Assembly: GCF_000428985.1 (NCBI RefSeq)
Contig: NZ_AUAZ01000005.1
Span: forward strand, 124,001-188,000
Direction: 5' to 3'
Source of the DNA: Marinobacterium litorale DSM 23545
GTDB lineage: Bacteria > Pseudomonadota > Gammaproteobacteria > Pseudomonadales > Balneatricaceae
Length of the DNA: 64,000 nucleotides
In this document: positions 27,010 to 35,131 of the stretch, piece by piece
Numbering within the stretch: the stretch's first letter is position 1
How the letters are laid out: every line of letters begins with the position of its first letter
Translations under genes and position numbers: made by a program
The notes under the pieces: model-generated
What the model was told of the DNA's origin: nothing
The model's input: only the letters and a program-made list of their open reading frames with translations
Database searches by the model: none

Positions 27010-28394
27010 GTTGCCACCCGGATCCAGGTCACCATTCCGGCCGCCTGATGTTCAATCATATGGCAGTGCAGCAACCAGCTCCCCGGATTATCGGCCCGGA
27101 AACGGATCGTGGAGCGCTCGCCACCGGCCATCGCCAGGGTATCGTGCCAGATCCCCTTCGGATAGCGCGCCAAATCGGCTTTAAAGTGGTGGCCATGCAG
27201 GTGCATACCATGGGGCCAGCGGGTGTTGTTGAGGATTTCAATCTCAACCAGATCGCCGCGCTTAACATCCAGCATCGGCTGCTCCGGCATGTTGGCTATA
27301 CCGTTGAAAGCCCAGATCTGATGCTTTTGGATCAACTCCTGCACCCCCAGCGTCTCGCCCTGGTAGACCGCTTTGCGCAGCGTTCCCATGGCACCGCCGG
27401 TCATGTCCAGCTGCAGCCGATGCTGCGGCTCGGCACTACCGAGCTCGGGTAGCGGATTGGCCGGCAGTGCGGCAGGGGCCGAAAACCAGCGGTGCTCGGT
27501 CTGCCCCGCCACTCGCAACGACGCCAGTTCCGCTGCTTCGTCCTGCCCCACATCGCGTATTTTATAGCTGCCAGACGCCTGCACCGGTATATCGACCACG
27601 ACGTCGTAGCGCTCCGCCGGGGCCAGCACCAGCGGTTCTGACAAGGGCTGAGGCTCAGCCAGGGGCTGCCCATCCTTGGCAATAATCCAGGTCGGTATCG
27701 AGGGTAGCTCCACCAGCATAATTCGCGCGTTGGCCGTATTAACAAGGCGCAATCGCACTCGTTCACCGGCACGGACCTCAAACGCCGGCTTAAGCTGCCG
27801 GTTGGCGGTCAACAGATTGCCGGTTCGACCGCCGTGGGCCCATTCATGCATATCGCCGAAGGATTCGGTATGGAGCTGACGCTCATTGTTGAGGCGCCAG
27901 TCATCCAGCGCCAGCACCAGATCCCGGTCCACCGGGTATAGTTCCGGCTCGTCGACGATCAGCGGCAGGTAAAGACCTCGGGCGAGCTGCTCATAGGTGC
28001 GATGGTGAGAGTGCGCCCAGAAGGTTCCCGCGTCCTGAGGGGTAAATCGATAGAAGAAACGCTCACCGGGCTCGATCGGGGCCTGTGTCAGCCCGGTGAC
28101 ACCATCCATCGCATTCTCTACCCGCAAGCCATGCCAGTGCACGCTGGATGGCTGCGGTAAACGATTTTCCACCTCAATCTCCACCGGCTCACCCTGGCGG
28201 AGACGCAGTACATCCCGATCAAAACCCCAGAGTGCAACTGGCTCGCCCGTCGGGGCAAACCATTGTCGCTGCTCATTCCCGAGCACCAGCTTGAGCCGCC
28301 GAGTCCCATCTGCCAATACAGGGCGGTAAAGTGTTGGGCCGGCCAGCAGGCCGGCGGCAGATAGCCCTAGAAAACGACGGCGACTGAGTTTCAT
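27006..28394 (-). CDS. Multicopper oxidase (CueO/CopA-oxidase type)
   Basis: 462 residues with a Tat signal (KLSRRRFLGLSAAG) and three cupredoxin domains. Copper-ligand motifs are HWHGLR (near 103), HSHHRT (near 148), HGMHLHGHH (near 398) and HCHMIEHQAAGM (near 444-455). It should oxidise Cu(I) to Cu(II) in the periplasm. The Met-rich insert of E. coli CueO is missing, but separate Met-rich secreted proteins are encoded beside it. It is upstream of and coupled to ccdA. Confidence 0.9.
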   Translation of the reverse strand: MKLSRRRFLGLSAAGLLAGPTLYRPVLADGTRRLKLVLGNEQRQWFAPTGEPVALWGFDRDVLRLRQGEPVEIEVENRLPQPSSVHWHGLRVENAMDGVTGLTQAPIEPGERFFYRFTPQDAGTFWAHSHHRTYEQLARGLYLPLIVDEPELYPVDRDLVLALDDWRLNNERQLHTESFGDMHEWAHGGRTGNLLTANRQLKPAFEVRAGERVRLRLVNTANARIMLVELPSIPTWIIAKDGQPLAEPQPLSEPLVLAPAERYDVVVDIPVQASGSYKIRDVGQDEAAELASLRVAGQTEHRWFSAPAALPANPLPELGSAEPQHRLQLDMTGGAMGTLRKAVYQGETLGVQELIQKHQIWAFNGIANMPEQPMLDVKRGDLVEIEILNNTRWPHGMHLHGHHFKADLARYPKGIWHDTLAMAGGERSTIRFRADNPGSWLLHCHMIEHQAAGMVTWIRVAT

Positions 28395-28521
28395 TCAGAA
28401 TTTTTCCTTACCTTTCCAGAGCCCCGTATTGCGGAAATTAACCGATCCCAGTCGATATGTTATGGAGCATCCTGGAAGCAATAGCCGGGTACAGGGTCAC
28501 AGTTATAGAGAATCGTCTCTA

Positions 28522-28980
28522 TCAGCTATTCTTTTCAGCCGCTAAACGATCAATCATCTGCTGCATCAGATCCATCCGCTTGTCCATCTGATTGATAGTT
28601 TCCATCATGCTCTCGTGAAGCGGACACTGCTCGCCCATCATCCCCTGCATGTTGAAGCCCTGTCCCATCATCGAGCCGCCCTGCATCATGCCACCGGACA
28701 TCATACCGGCACCGCCACCCATCATGCCGCGCATCTGCTCCACCATCTGTGAGTGCTGCTGCAGTAACTCGGTGCGCGCATCCGCTTCTTGAGTCGTTGC
28801 CATTCGCTCCACCAACTCACTCATCTGATTGATATGGCCGGCCATCGGCCCAGGCATGGCTGCGGTCTGCCCGTTAGCTTGTTGGTTACCGGAGTGATGA
28901 GAAAGGTGCCCGCTATCGGCCAGGGCCACAGGGGCGGTAAACGAAAACAGGAGGGCAGTAATCAGCGCTTTCTTGTTCAT
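28522..28980 (-). CDS. Secreted Met-rich protein, probable copper binder
   Basis: 152 residues from ATG 28980 (AGGAAAT upstream), with a signal peptide (1-22, ending VALADS). The mature protein has an N-terminal His cluster (HLSHH), a helical segment and a block of repeated GGMM/GGSMMGQG motifs near residues 95-125. A short amphipathic helix (METINQMDKRMDLMQQMIDRL) near the end is followed by a charged tail. Met clusters bind Cu(I)/Ag(I). It begins about 100 bp after a CopR-type box and lies upstream of the oxidase gene. I do not recognise a named family. Confidence 0.65.
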   Translation of the reverse strand: MNKKALITALLFSFTAPVALADSGHLSHHSGNQQANGQTAAMPGPMAGHINQMSELVERMATTQEADARTELLQQHSQMVEQMRGMMGGGAGMMSGGMMQGGSMMGQGFNMQGMMGEQCPLHESMMETINQMDKRMDLMQQMIDRLAAEKNS

Positions 28981-29077
28981 TGTCGATTTCCTGTATTGGA
29001 CAGACATTCGCGGATCGGGCCAGCCCCGATATCCATCTTTATTATGCCCACCGATCACCAACAGGACGCTGACGAGT

Positions 29078-29097
29078 GGATTACAACTCTGTAATCC
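29078..29097. promoter_or_regulatory. CopR-type box (perfect dyad)
   Basis: GGATTACA-ACTC-TGTAATCC is a perfect 8-bp inverted repeat containing TTAC-N6-GTAA. It is about 100 bp upstream of the Met-rich gene and just after the SHOCT stop. It is the best match in the window to a copper-regulator site. Confidence 0.6.
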
Positions 29098-29108
29098 GCG
29101 CGTATCGA

Positions 29109-29351
29109 CTACTTCCGCTGCAACTCATCCTTCATCTCCCGGTAGGTTTCCCGATCAATCTCACCGCGGGCATAGCGCTCGTTCAATACATCCAGCGCAT
29201 CGCGTGTCGGGTCCGTGTCCTTGCTCCCACCACCCGAGAGCCATTTCACCAAGGCTGCGATAGCCAGGATGATCAATAGCCAGAAAAACAGCATATGAAT
29301 ACCGCCAAACAGCATCCAGCCCCACCCATGTTGCATCCAGTCAAAACCCAT
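29109..29351 (-). CDS. SHOCT domain small membrane protein
   Basis: 80 residues with a Trp/His/Met-rich start (MGFDWMQHGWGWMLFGGIHM), one TM helix (about 18-38) and a C-terminal SHOCT domain (about 50-78, LDVLNERYARGEIDRETYREM). SHOCT domains are short oligomerisation or quality-control modules; members with a Trp/His N-terminus are frequent in copper islands. The aromatic/His/Met head may sit in the periplasm and touch metal, which is inference. The ATG has GAGG upstream. Confidence 0.8.
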   Translation of the reverse strand: MGFDWMQHGWGWMLFGGIHMLFFWLLIILAIAALVKWLSGGGSKDTDPTRDALDVLNERYARGEIDRETYREMKDELQRK

Positions 29352-29398
29352 GTCGAACTCCTCAATCAGTCAATATTTATTACTTTAGCGTAAAAAAA

Positions 29399-29418
29399 GG
29401 GTGACTAAAAAGCCACCC
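29399..29418 (-). terminator. Terminator of the triple-repeat gene
   Basis: GGGTGACT-AAAA-AGCCACCC stem-loop (one mismatch). On the minus strand it is followed by seven T. It lies 55 bp after the stop of the 29866-29474 gene, so that gene is probably its own transcription unit. Confidence 0.75.
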
Positions 29419-29473
29419 AAAATGCGTTATTCAATATAGTCCGATACGAAGATAGCTGAAGTCAAATAATTAT

Positions 29474-29866
29474 CTAGCTATGTGAATTACCTGCCATCCA
29501 ATATCCATGAGGACCATCATCAACAAGCATCATGTAATGTTTCCCCTCAGGCCCATTTATTTTTCCAGTATTACCGGCGGCGCCTCCATTGTGAGAAACA
29601 CCGGCCATTAAATACCCCTGAGGCCCGCGCCCGTTACCCATCATGTAGTGAGTTGCCGGTTCTTGAGCATTCACCTGTGATTTCAAAGTGCGCGAACTGA
29701 TTCCTGAACTGTTGTGCTCAGCACCCTGCATCATCCGTCCTTGCGGACCTTTGCCTCCATTCATCATGTAGTGAGTATCAAGCGCGCTCTGATCGGATCC
29801 CGCGTAGGTAAGTGAGCTTGAGAAAATAGCAGCTGATAATACAACGACGTTTTTAATACGGTTCAT
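29474..29866 (-). CDS. Secreted protein with three HYMM-x4-GPxGxxMxGxxH repeats
   Basis: 130 residues from ATG 29866 (GAGG nine bases before); an ATG two codons earlier is too close to that site. It has a signal peptide (about 1-22, ending TYAG). The mature part holds three 20-residue units at 32-51, 73-92 and 110-129. All fit HYMM-x4-GP-x-G-x2-M-x-G-x2-H, separated by Ser/Gly/Asn linkers. There is no Cys. The fixed His/Met positions suggest Cu(I)/Cu(II) or Ag(I) binding at the cell surface or periplasm. Base composition is more AT-rich than in neighbouring genes. A CusR-like half-site (AAAATGACA, 29948-29956) lies upstream. I do not recognise the family. Confidence 0.7.
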   Translation of the reverse strand: MNRIKNVVVLSAAIFSSSLTYAGSDQSALDTHYMMNGGKGPQGRMMQGAEHNSSGISSRTLKSQVNAQEPATHYMMGNGRGPQGYLMAGVSHNGGAAGNTGKINGPEGKHYMMLVDDGPHGYWMAGNSHS

Positions 29867-29992
29867 ATACATTAACCTCAGTAGATTATTTCCATCCCCT
29901 TCTCGATTAAAATATTAATCCTTTCCACCTTACCAACGACTGTCTTAAAAATGACATTTGTGAAATATTTCATTTTTCTGGCCGCTAATAAA

Positions 29993-30019
29993 AAAGGCCA
30001 GCTCAAAGAGCCAGCCTTT
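29993..30019 (-). terminator. Terminator of the cusCBA-copC operon
   Basis: An AAAGGC/GCCTTT and GCTC/GAGC stem with a 2x2 internal loop, 26 bp after the copC stop. The minus strand continues with TTTTT. It marks the end of the operon that starts near 37000. Confidence 0.7.
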
Positions 30020-30045
30020 TCACACAAGACTAATCCCGTGCTATA

Positions 30046-30393
30046 TCAGTGCTGCATAAACTGAAACGAGCCGGTCATCTTGTGGCCATCACCACCCATT
30101 GCGGTCCAGTCAACCCGGTAGTTATCCGGTTTCAATGCAGGCAGCGGGATGCTGAAACCTCTGGTAGGCTCAAGCATCGGTGAAAAACCGATACTCACCG
30201 GCTTGTCGGTAGAGTCGATCAAACGCAGCTTGACGAGACGGACATCCATACCGAAGTTCAGCTCCAGGTTTTTCACCGGCTCCATCATCATCGCGCCATC
30301 CATCGGCTGAGAGCTCATCATATCGGTGTGGGCCAGTGCCGGAACAGACACGGCAATCAGACCGGCCGCGATCAGGGTTTTCAGTTTATTCAT
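30046..30393 (-). CDS. copC: CopC domain copper resistance protein
   Basis: 115 residues from ATG 30393 (GAGGAT upstream). The signal peptide (1-21, ending ALA) leaves His as the first mature residue, the conserved Cu(II) ligand of CopC. The Ig-like domain ends in MGGDGHKMTGSFQF, with a second His. A Met-rich stretch (DMMSSQPMDGAMMM) follows the N-terminus. Copper carriage in the periplasm is by family. It is the last gene of the cus operon, 17 bp after cusA. Confidence 0.85.
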   Translation of the reverse strand: MNKLKTLIAAGLIAVSVPALAHTDMMSSQPMDGAMMMEPVKNLELNFGMDVRLVKLRLIDSTDKPVSIGFSPMLEPTRGFSIPLPALKPDNYRVDWTAMGGDGHKMTGSFQFMQH

Positions 30394-30410
30394 GGCTTGT
30401 ATCCTCAGTT

Positions 30411-33400
30411 TCACTTTTCAGGTATTGAATGTTCAGTATCTTGGGGCTGATTAACCGGATAATCGGTGATCAGGCTGTCCAGCGTCAGGTGCTTGAGCGA
30501 CTGTCGCCGCCACAGGAAATAGACAGCCGGCAGTACCAGCAACGTCAGGACCACAGCGCTGACCATTCCCCCGACCATCGGCGCGGCGATACGGCTCATC
30601 ACCTCGGACCCTGTGCCCGAACCATACAGGATAGGCAACAGACCGATAATGATGGCCGCTGCCGTCATCATCACCGGACGCACGCGCAGCCCTGCCCCGT
30701 GCAGCACGGCATGGCGCAGGGTTTCCTCCCTCGGCACCACCTCGTGCGCGGCGCAGCGCCCGAGCATCTCGCGCCAGGCCTGGTTCAGATAGACCAACAT
30801 AATGACGCCGATCTCCACTGCCACACCGGCCAGGGCAATGAAGCCAACACCAACGGCAATGGAAAAGTTGAAGCCCTGCAGGTACATCAGCCAGACGCTG
30901 CCCACCATCGCCAGTGGCAGGGTTCCCATGATGATCGCCACTTCGGTCAGGTTACGGAAGTTGATGTACAGCAGCACGACAATGATCGCCAGTGTCAGCG
31001 GAATCACGTAAGTCAGTTTCTCCTTGGCCCGCTGCATATACTCATACTGGCCGGACCAGGCGATGGAATAGCCGGCCGGCAAGTCGAGCTGATCGGCCAC
31101 GATCTGCCGCGCATTTTCCACATAGGATCCCAGGTCGACGCCATCTATGTCGATAAAGGTCCAGCCGTTGAGTCGCGCATTCTCGCTCTTGATCCCCGGC
31201 GGACCCTCCTCGACGTAAACCTGGGCCACATCACCCAGCGCGATACGCTGACCTGCTGGCGTCACGATCGGCAGCAGCGCCAGTTGCTCCGGCGAATCAC
31301 GATACTCCTGCGGGTAGCGCACGTTGATCGGGTAGCGCTCCAGCCCCTCGATGGTCTGGGACACGTTCATGCCGCCGATGGCGCTGGCGACGATCTGCTG
31401 GATATCGGCGATATTAAGGCCGTAACGGGCAGCGCTTTCACGCTTGATATCCACCTTGATATAACGCCCACCGGCCACCCGTTCCGAGTAGACTGATGCT
31501 GTGCCAGGGACATCTTGGAGGATGGTTTCAAGCTGCTGGCCGATTTTCTGAATTTCAGACAGCTCAGGGCCTGCAATCTTGATCCCCACCGGGGTCTTGA
31601 TACCGGTGGCCAGCATGTCGATCCGGGTCTTGATTGGCATCACCCAGGCATTAGTCACACCCGGCAACTTCACCAGGGCATCGAGCTCCTGCTTCAGCGT
31701 TTCAGTGGTCATCCCCTCTCGCCACTGGTCACGCGGCTTGAGCTGGATAAACGTTTCGATCATCGTCAGTGGCGCCGGATCGGTGGCCGAGTCCGCCCGA
31801 CCCACCTTACCAAAGACTGACTCCACCTCCGGCAAGGTACTGATCAGCTTATCGGTCTGCTGCAGCACCTGCCGCGCCTGCCCCACCGAAATGCCGGGAT
31901 AGGTGGTCGGCATATACATCAGATCACCCTCATCCAGCGTCGGGATAAATTCGCTGCCGATCTTGTCCAGCGGCCAGAAACCGGCGGCCAGCACCAGCAG
32001 CGCGCCCAGCAACACTGTCTTCGGGAAACGCAGCACCCCTTTCAGGGTTGGCATATAGACAGCTGTCAGCAGCCGGTTGATCGGGTTCTTATGCTCCGGC
32101 AGCACCTTGCCGCGGATGAAATAGCCCATCAGCACCGGCACCAGCGTAATGGCCAACGCGGCTGCAGCGGCCATGGCGTAGGTCTTGGTGAACGCCAGCG
32201 GCGCGAACATCCGCCCCTCCTGGGACTCCAGCGTGAACACCGGCACAAAGCTGACGGTGATGATCAGCAGACTGAAGAACAGTGCCGGGCCGACCTCGCT
32301 GGCGGAGTCGGCCACCACTTTCCAGCGGTTCTCCGGTGTCAGCGGCGTGCGCTCCATATGCTTGTGCATGTTCTCGATCATGACGATGGCACCATCGATC
32401 ATCGCCCCGATGGCGATGGCGATACCGCCCAGCGACATAATGTTGGCGTTGATGCCCTGCAGGTGCATGATGCCGAACGCGGTCAGAATGCCCACCGGCA
32501 GGCTGATGATCGCCACCAGCGACGAGCGGATATGGAACAGGAACAACATGCACACCAGCGCCACGACGATGAACTCTTCGAGCAGCTTATGCCAGAGGTT
32601 CTCCACCGCGCGGCCGATCAAGCCGGAGCGGTCATAGACAGTGACCACCTCGACGCCTTCAGGTAGGCCCGCTTTGAGGGTTTCCAACTTGGCTTTGACA
32701 CCGTCGATGGTCTTCTGGGCGTTTTCACCGAACCGCATCACCACGACACCGCCGACCACTTCGCCCTCGCCGTTGAGCTCGGCGATACCGCGTCGCATCT
32801 GCGGGCCGGTACCAATCTCGGCCACATCCTTAAGCAGCAGCGGTGTGCCGTTCTTGTTCACACCCAGGGGGATGTTTTCCAGATCCGCCACGCCCTTGAT
32901 ATAACCAGTGGCACGGACCATGTACTCGGCTTCGGCCATCTCGACCACCGAGGCACCGACCTCCTGGTTGCCGCGCCGGATTGCGTTCTGTACGTGGGAC
33001 AGCGGCATATCCAGCGCACGCAGCTTGTCCGGGTTCACCCGCACCTGATACTGCTTGACCATGCCGCCAATGGCGGCAACCTCGGATACGCCCGGGACGG
33101 TCTGCAGCTCGTATTTCAGGAACCAGTCCTGCAGCGAGCGCAGTTCACTGATGTCGTGCTGCCCGGTTTTGTCCTGCAGCGCGTAGAGGTAGACCCAGCC
33201 CACGCCGGTGGCATCCGGCCCGAGCTGCGGACGTGCGTTTTCCGGCAGCGACGGCGCCACCTGCGACAGATACTCCAGCACCCGGCTGCGGGCCCAGTAG
33301 ATATCAGTGCTCTCGTCGAAGATCACATAAACATAGGAGTCACCGAAAAAGGAGTAGCCACGCACGGTCACCGCCCCCGGTACCGACAGCATCGCCGTGG

Positions 33401-33608
33401 TCAGGGGATAGGTGACCTGGTCCTCCACCACCTGCGGTGCCTGGCCCGGGTAGCTGGTCTTAATGATCACCTGGACATCGGAGAGATCCGGGATCGCATC
33501 AACCGGTGTGTTCTTCAGAGAAAACAGACCCCAGCCCAGCAGTAACAGGGTTGCCAGTAACACGAAGAAGCGGTTGCTGACCGACCAGCGAATTATCGAT
33601 TCAATCAT
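30411..33608 (-). CDS. cusA: Cu(I)/Ag(I) RND efflux pump inner-membrane subunit
   Basis: 1065 residues, the usual length for the heavy-metal RND (HME) class, with 12 TM helices and two large periplasmic loops. The segment KTRIDMLATGIKTPVGIKI aligns with the E. coli CusA region that holds Met573, one of its three copper Met ligands. TM4 carries the proton-relay pattern (GGIAIAIGAMIDGAIVMIEN). It works with CusB and CusC to expel Cu(I)/Ag(I) from the periplasm. A CzcA-type divalent pump is the alternative; the Met and the CusF-like tail on CusB favour monovalent copper. Confidence 0.92.
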   Translation of the reverse strand: MIESIIRWSVSNRFFVLLATLLLLGWGLFSLKNTPVDAIPDLSDVQVIIKTSYPGQAPQVVEDQVTYPLTTAMLSVPGAVTVRGYSFFGDSYVYVIFDESTDIYWARSRVLEYLSQVAPSLPENARPQLGPDATGVGWVYLYALQDKTGQHDISELRSLQDWFLKYELQTVPGVSEVAAIGGMVKQYQVRVNPDKLRALDMPLSHVQNAIRRGNQEVGASVVEMAEAEYMVRATGYIKGVADLENIPLGVNKNGTPLLLKDVAEIGTGPQMRRGIAELNGEGEVVGGVVVMRFGENAQKTIDGVKAKLETLKAGLPEGVEVVTVYDRSGLIGRAVENLWHKLLEEFIVVALVCMLFLFHIRSSLVAIISLPVGILTAFGIMHLQGINANIMSLGGIAIAIGAMIDGAIVMIENMHKHMERTPLTPENRWKVVADSASEVGPALFFSLLIITVSFVPVFTLESQEGRMFAPLAFTKTYAMAAAAALAITLVPVLMGYFIRGKVLPEHKNPINRLLTAVYMPTLKGVLRFPKTVLLGALLVLAAGFWPLDKIGSEFIPTLDEGDLMYMPTTYPGISVGQARQVLQQTDKLISTLPEVESVFGKVGRADSATDPAPLTMIETFIQLKPRDQWREGMTTETLKQELDALVKLPGVTNAWVMPIKTRIDMLATGIKTPVGIKIAGPELSEIQKIGQQLETILQDVPGTASVYSERVAGGRYIKVDIKRESAARYGLNIADIQQIVASAIGGMNVSQTIEGLERYPINVRYPQEYRDSPEQLALLPIVTPAGQRIALGDVAQVYVEEGPPGIKSENARLNGWTFIDIDGVDLGSYVENARQIVADQLDLPAGYSIAWSGQYEYMQRAKEKLTYVIPLTLAIIVVLLYINFRNLTEVAIIMGTLPLAMVGSVWLMYLQGFNFSIAVGVGFIALAGVAVEIGVIMLVYLNQAWREMLGRCAAHEVVPREETLRHAVLHGAGLRVRPVMMTAAAIIIGLLPILYGSGTGSEVMSRIAAPMVGGMVSAVVLTLLVLPAVYFLWRRQSLKHLTLDSLITDYPVNQPQDTEHSIPEK

Positions 33609-33617
33609 GACGCCTCC

Positions 33618-35129
33618 TTACTGCTGACCGGTCAGATAGACGTCGTTGATCCGATAGCCACCGTCGTCGAGGCGCACGATCTCGATCTGCACCTGAGCGC
33701 CTGGCACCAGCTCATCCAGCTCGACCCACTCCGACAGGGTGAAGTCCATCTGCATCTGTGGCCAGCCCCACTCCGGGATTGCGGCATGGTTAACATTGAT
33801 CTTCAGCTCATCGGCCATAACTGAATTGATCCTGGCCTCGGCCCAGACGCTGGCCGGCTTCTCCGCCGGTTGCGCAGTCTCGGTGCTCTGCACCGTCTCA
33901 CTGGGCGCGTCGTCCATATGCATCCGCTTGAAATCGGAGGTCTTGCTGGATTCGGAGTCGAGCAGGAACTGGGCCGAGGTGACAACCGCGTCACCCGCCT
34001 TGAGCCCCTCGAGTATTTCCATATGGGCGCTGTCAGCTCTGCCAGTGGTCACCGCCACCGACTTAAACCGCCCCTCACCCAGCGCCAGTACTACGCGGTC
34101 ACTCTGCCCCCCTCGAATCACCGCCTCGCGGGGAATCGCCAGCACAGCCTCATCGCTTTCATTGTGAATGCTCACTTCAGCGAACATGTTGGGCTTCAGA
34201 GCGTGATCCAGGTTGGCAAATCGCATCCGGACTCTCAGCGTCCGCGTCTTCTCATCCAGCGTGGGGTAGACATAATCGACCCGGCCACTCCATTCCCGTC
34301 CAGGCAGGTAATCCAGTCGCATGGTCACCGGCAAACCCTCCTCGACCAGGCTGGCCTGACGTTCAAATACCTCGGCCTCGACCCACACCTCATCGAGCGC
34401 CCCAATCGACATCAGCGTCATGCCCGGTTTGATGAAAAAGCCCTCGCGTACCGCGAAGTCATCCACCACCCCGTTAACCGGCGCGTAGAAAGTGACCGTC
34501 TGCATCGGCTTGCGCTCGCGCTTGAGCCGCTCGATGGTGCCGGTGGACACATTCAGAGAGCGCAGCCGTGCCTCCGCCGCCGCGGTCAGCCGGGCATCAC
34601 CCCGATTGAGACCGAACAACAGCTCCTCCTGAGCGTTGACCAGAGCCGGCGAGTAGAGCTCGTAGAGCGGCTGGCCGCGGGTTACTTTTTCACCGGCCGC
34701 CTGAACATGCAGCCGTTCAACCCAGCCCTCAACACGGGGATGAATATGCACAACCTCATCCTGGTTGTACTGCACATAGCCGACGGTGCTGACCGCAAAG
34801 TTCAACGCCTGCTGCTGAGCCTGCGCGGTACGCACCCCCAGGTTGTTAACCACCTCCGGCGAAATACTGATGGTGCCGGGCCCGGCATCGGGACCGCTGC
34901 TGCTACCCTCTTCATAGACCGGAATCAGATCCATCCCCATAGGCGACTTGCCCGGCTGATCGCGCCGGTAGTTCGGATCCATCGGTGCCACCCAATACAG
35001 GGGCTTGGGTTCATCACTGGCCGTCGTCTCGGGGCCGGGTACTTGGCCACTCTGGGTCAGGTAGATGGCGCCGCCCCCAATCGCGATACCGACCAGCAGC
35101 ACCGCTGTCTGCTTGATAACTCCATTCAT
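33618..35129 (-). CDS. cusB: CusB-type RND adaptor with fused CusF-like domain
   Basis: 503 residues with an N-terminal TM anchor/signal (about 8-28). A heavy-metal-binding domain follows (YWVAPMDPNYRRDQPGKSPM at about 44-63), then the membrane-fusion barrel-sandwich, hairpin and beta-barrel regions (about 90-400). A C-terminal CusF-like domain (about 430-502) has the diagnostic W-P-x-M-x-M-x-F motif. In E. coli CusF is a separate chaperone; here it is fused. The gene is 9 bp upstream of cusA. Confidence 0.9.
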   Translation of the reverse strand: MNGVIKQTAVLLVGIAIGGGAIYLTQSGQVPGPETTASDEPKPLYWVAPMDPNYRRDQPGKSPMGMDLIPVYEEGSSSGPDAGPGTISISPEVVNNLGVRTAQAQQQALNFAVSTVGYVQYNQDEVVHIHPRVEGWVERLHVQAAGEKVTRGQPLYELYSPALVNAQEELLFGLNRGDARLTAAAEARLRSLNVSTGTIERLKRERKPMQTVTFYAPVNGVVDDFAVREGFFIKPGMTLMSIGALDEVWVEAEVFERQASLVEEGLPVTMRLDYLPGREWSGRVDYVYPTLDEKTRTLRVRMRFANLDHALKPNMFAEVSIHNESDEAVLAIPREAVIRGGQSDRVVLALGEGRFKSVAVTTGRADSAHMEILEGLKAGDAVVTSAQFLLDSESSKTSDFKRMHMDDAPSETVQSTETAQPAEKPASVWAEARINSVMADELKINVNHAAIPEWGWPQMQMDFTLSEWVELDELVPGAQVQIEIVRLDDGGYRINDVYLTGQQ

Positions 35130-35131
35130 GC

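Noticed and set aside
29474-29866. The repeats as a CRISPR-like array
   Set aside because: They are in-frame protein repeats with divergent DNA and variable linkers inside one signal-peptide-bearing gene.
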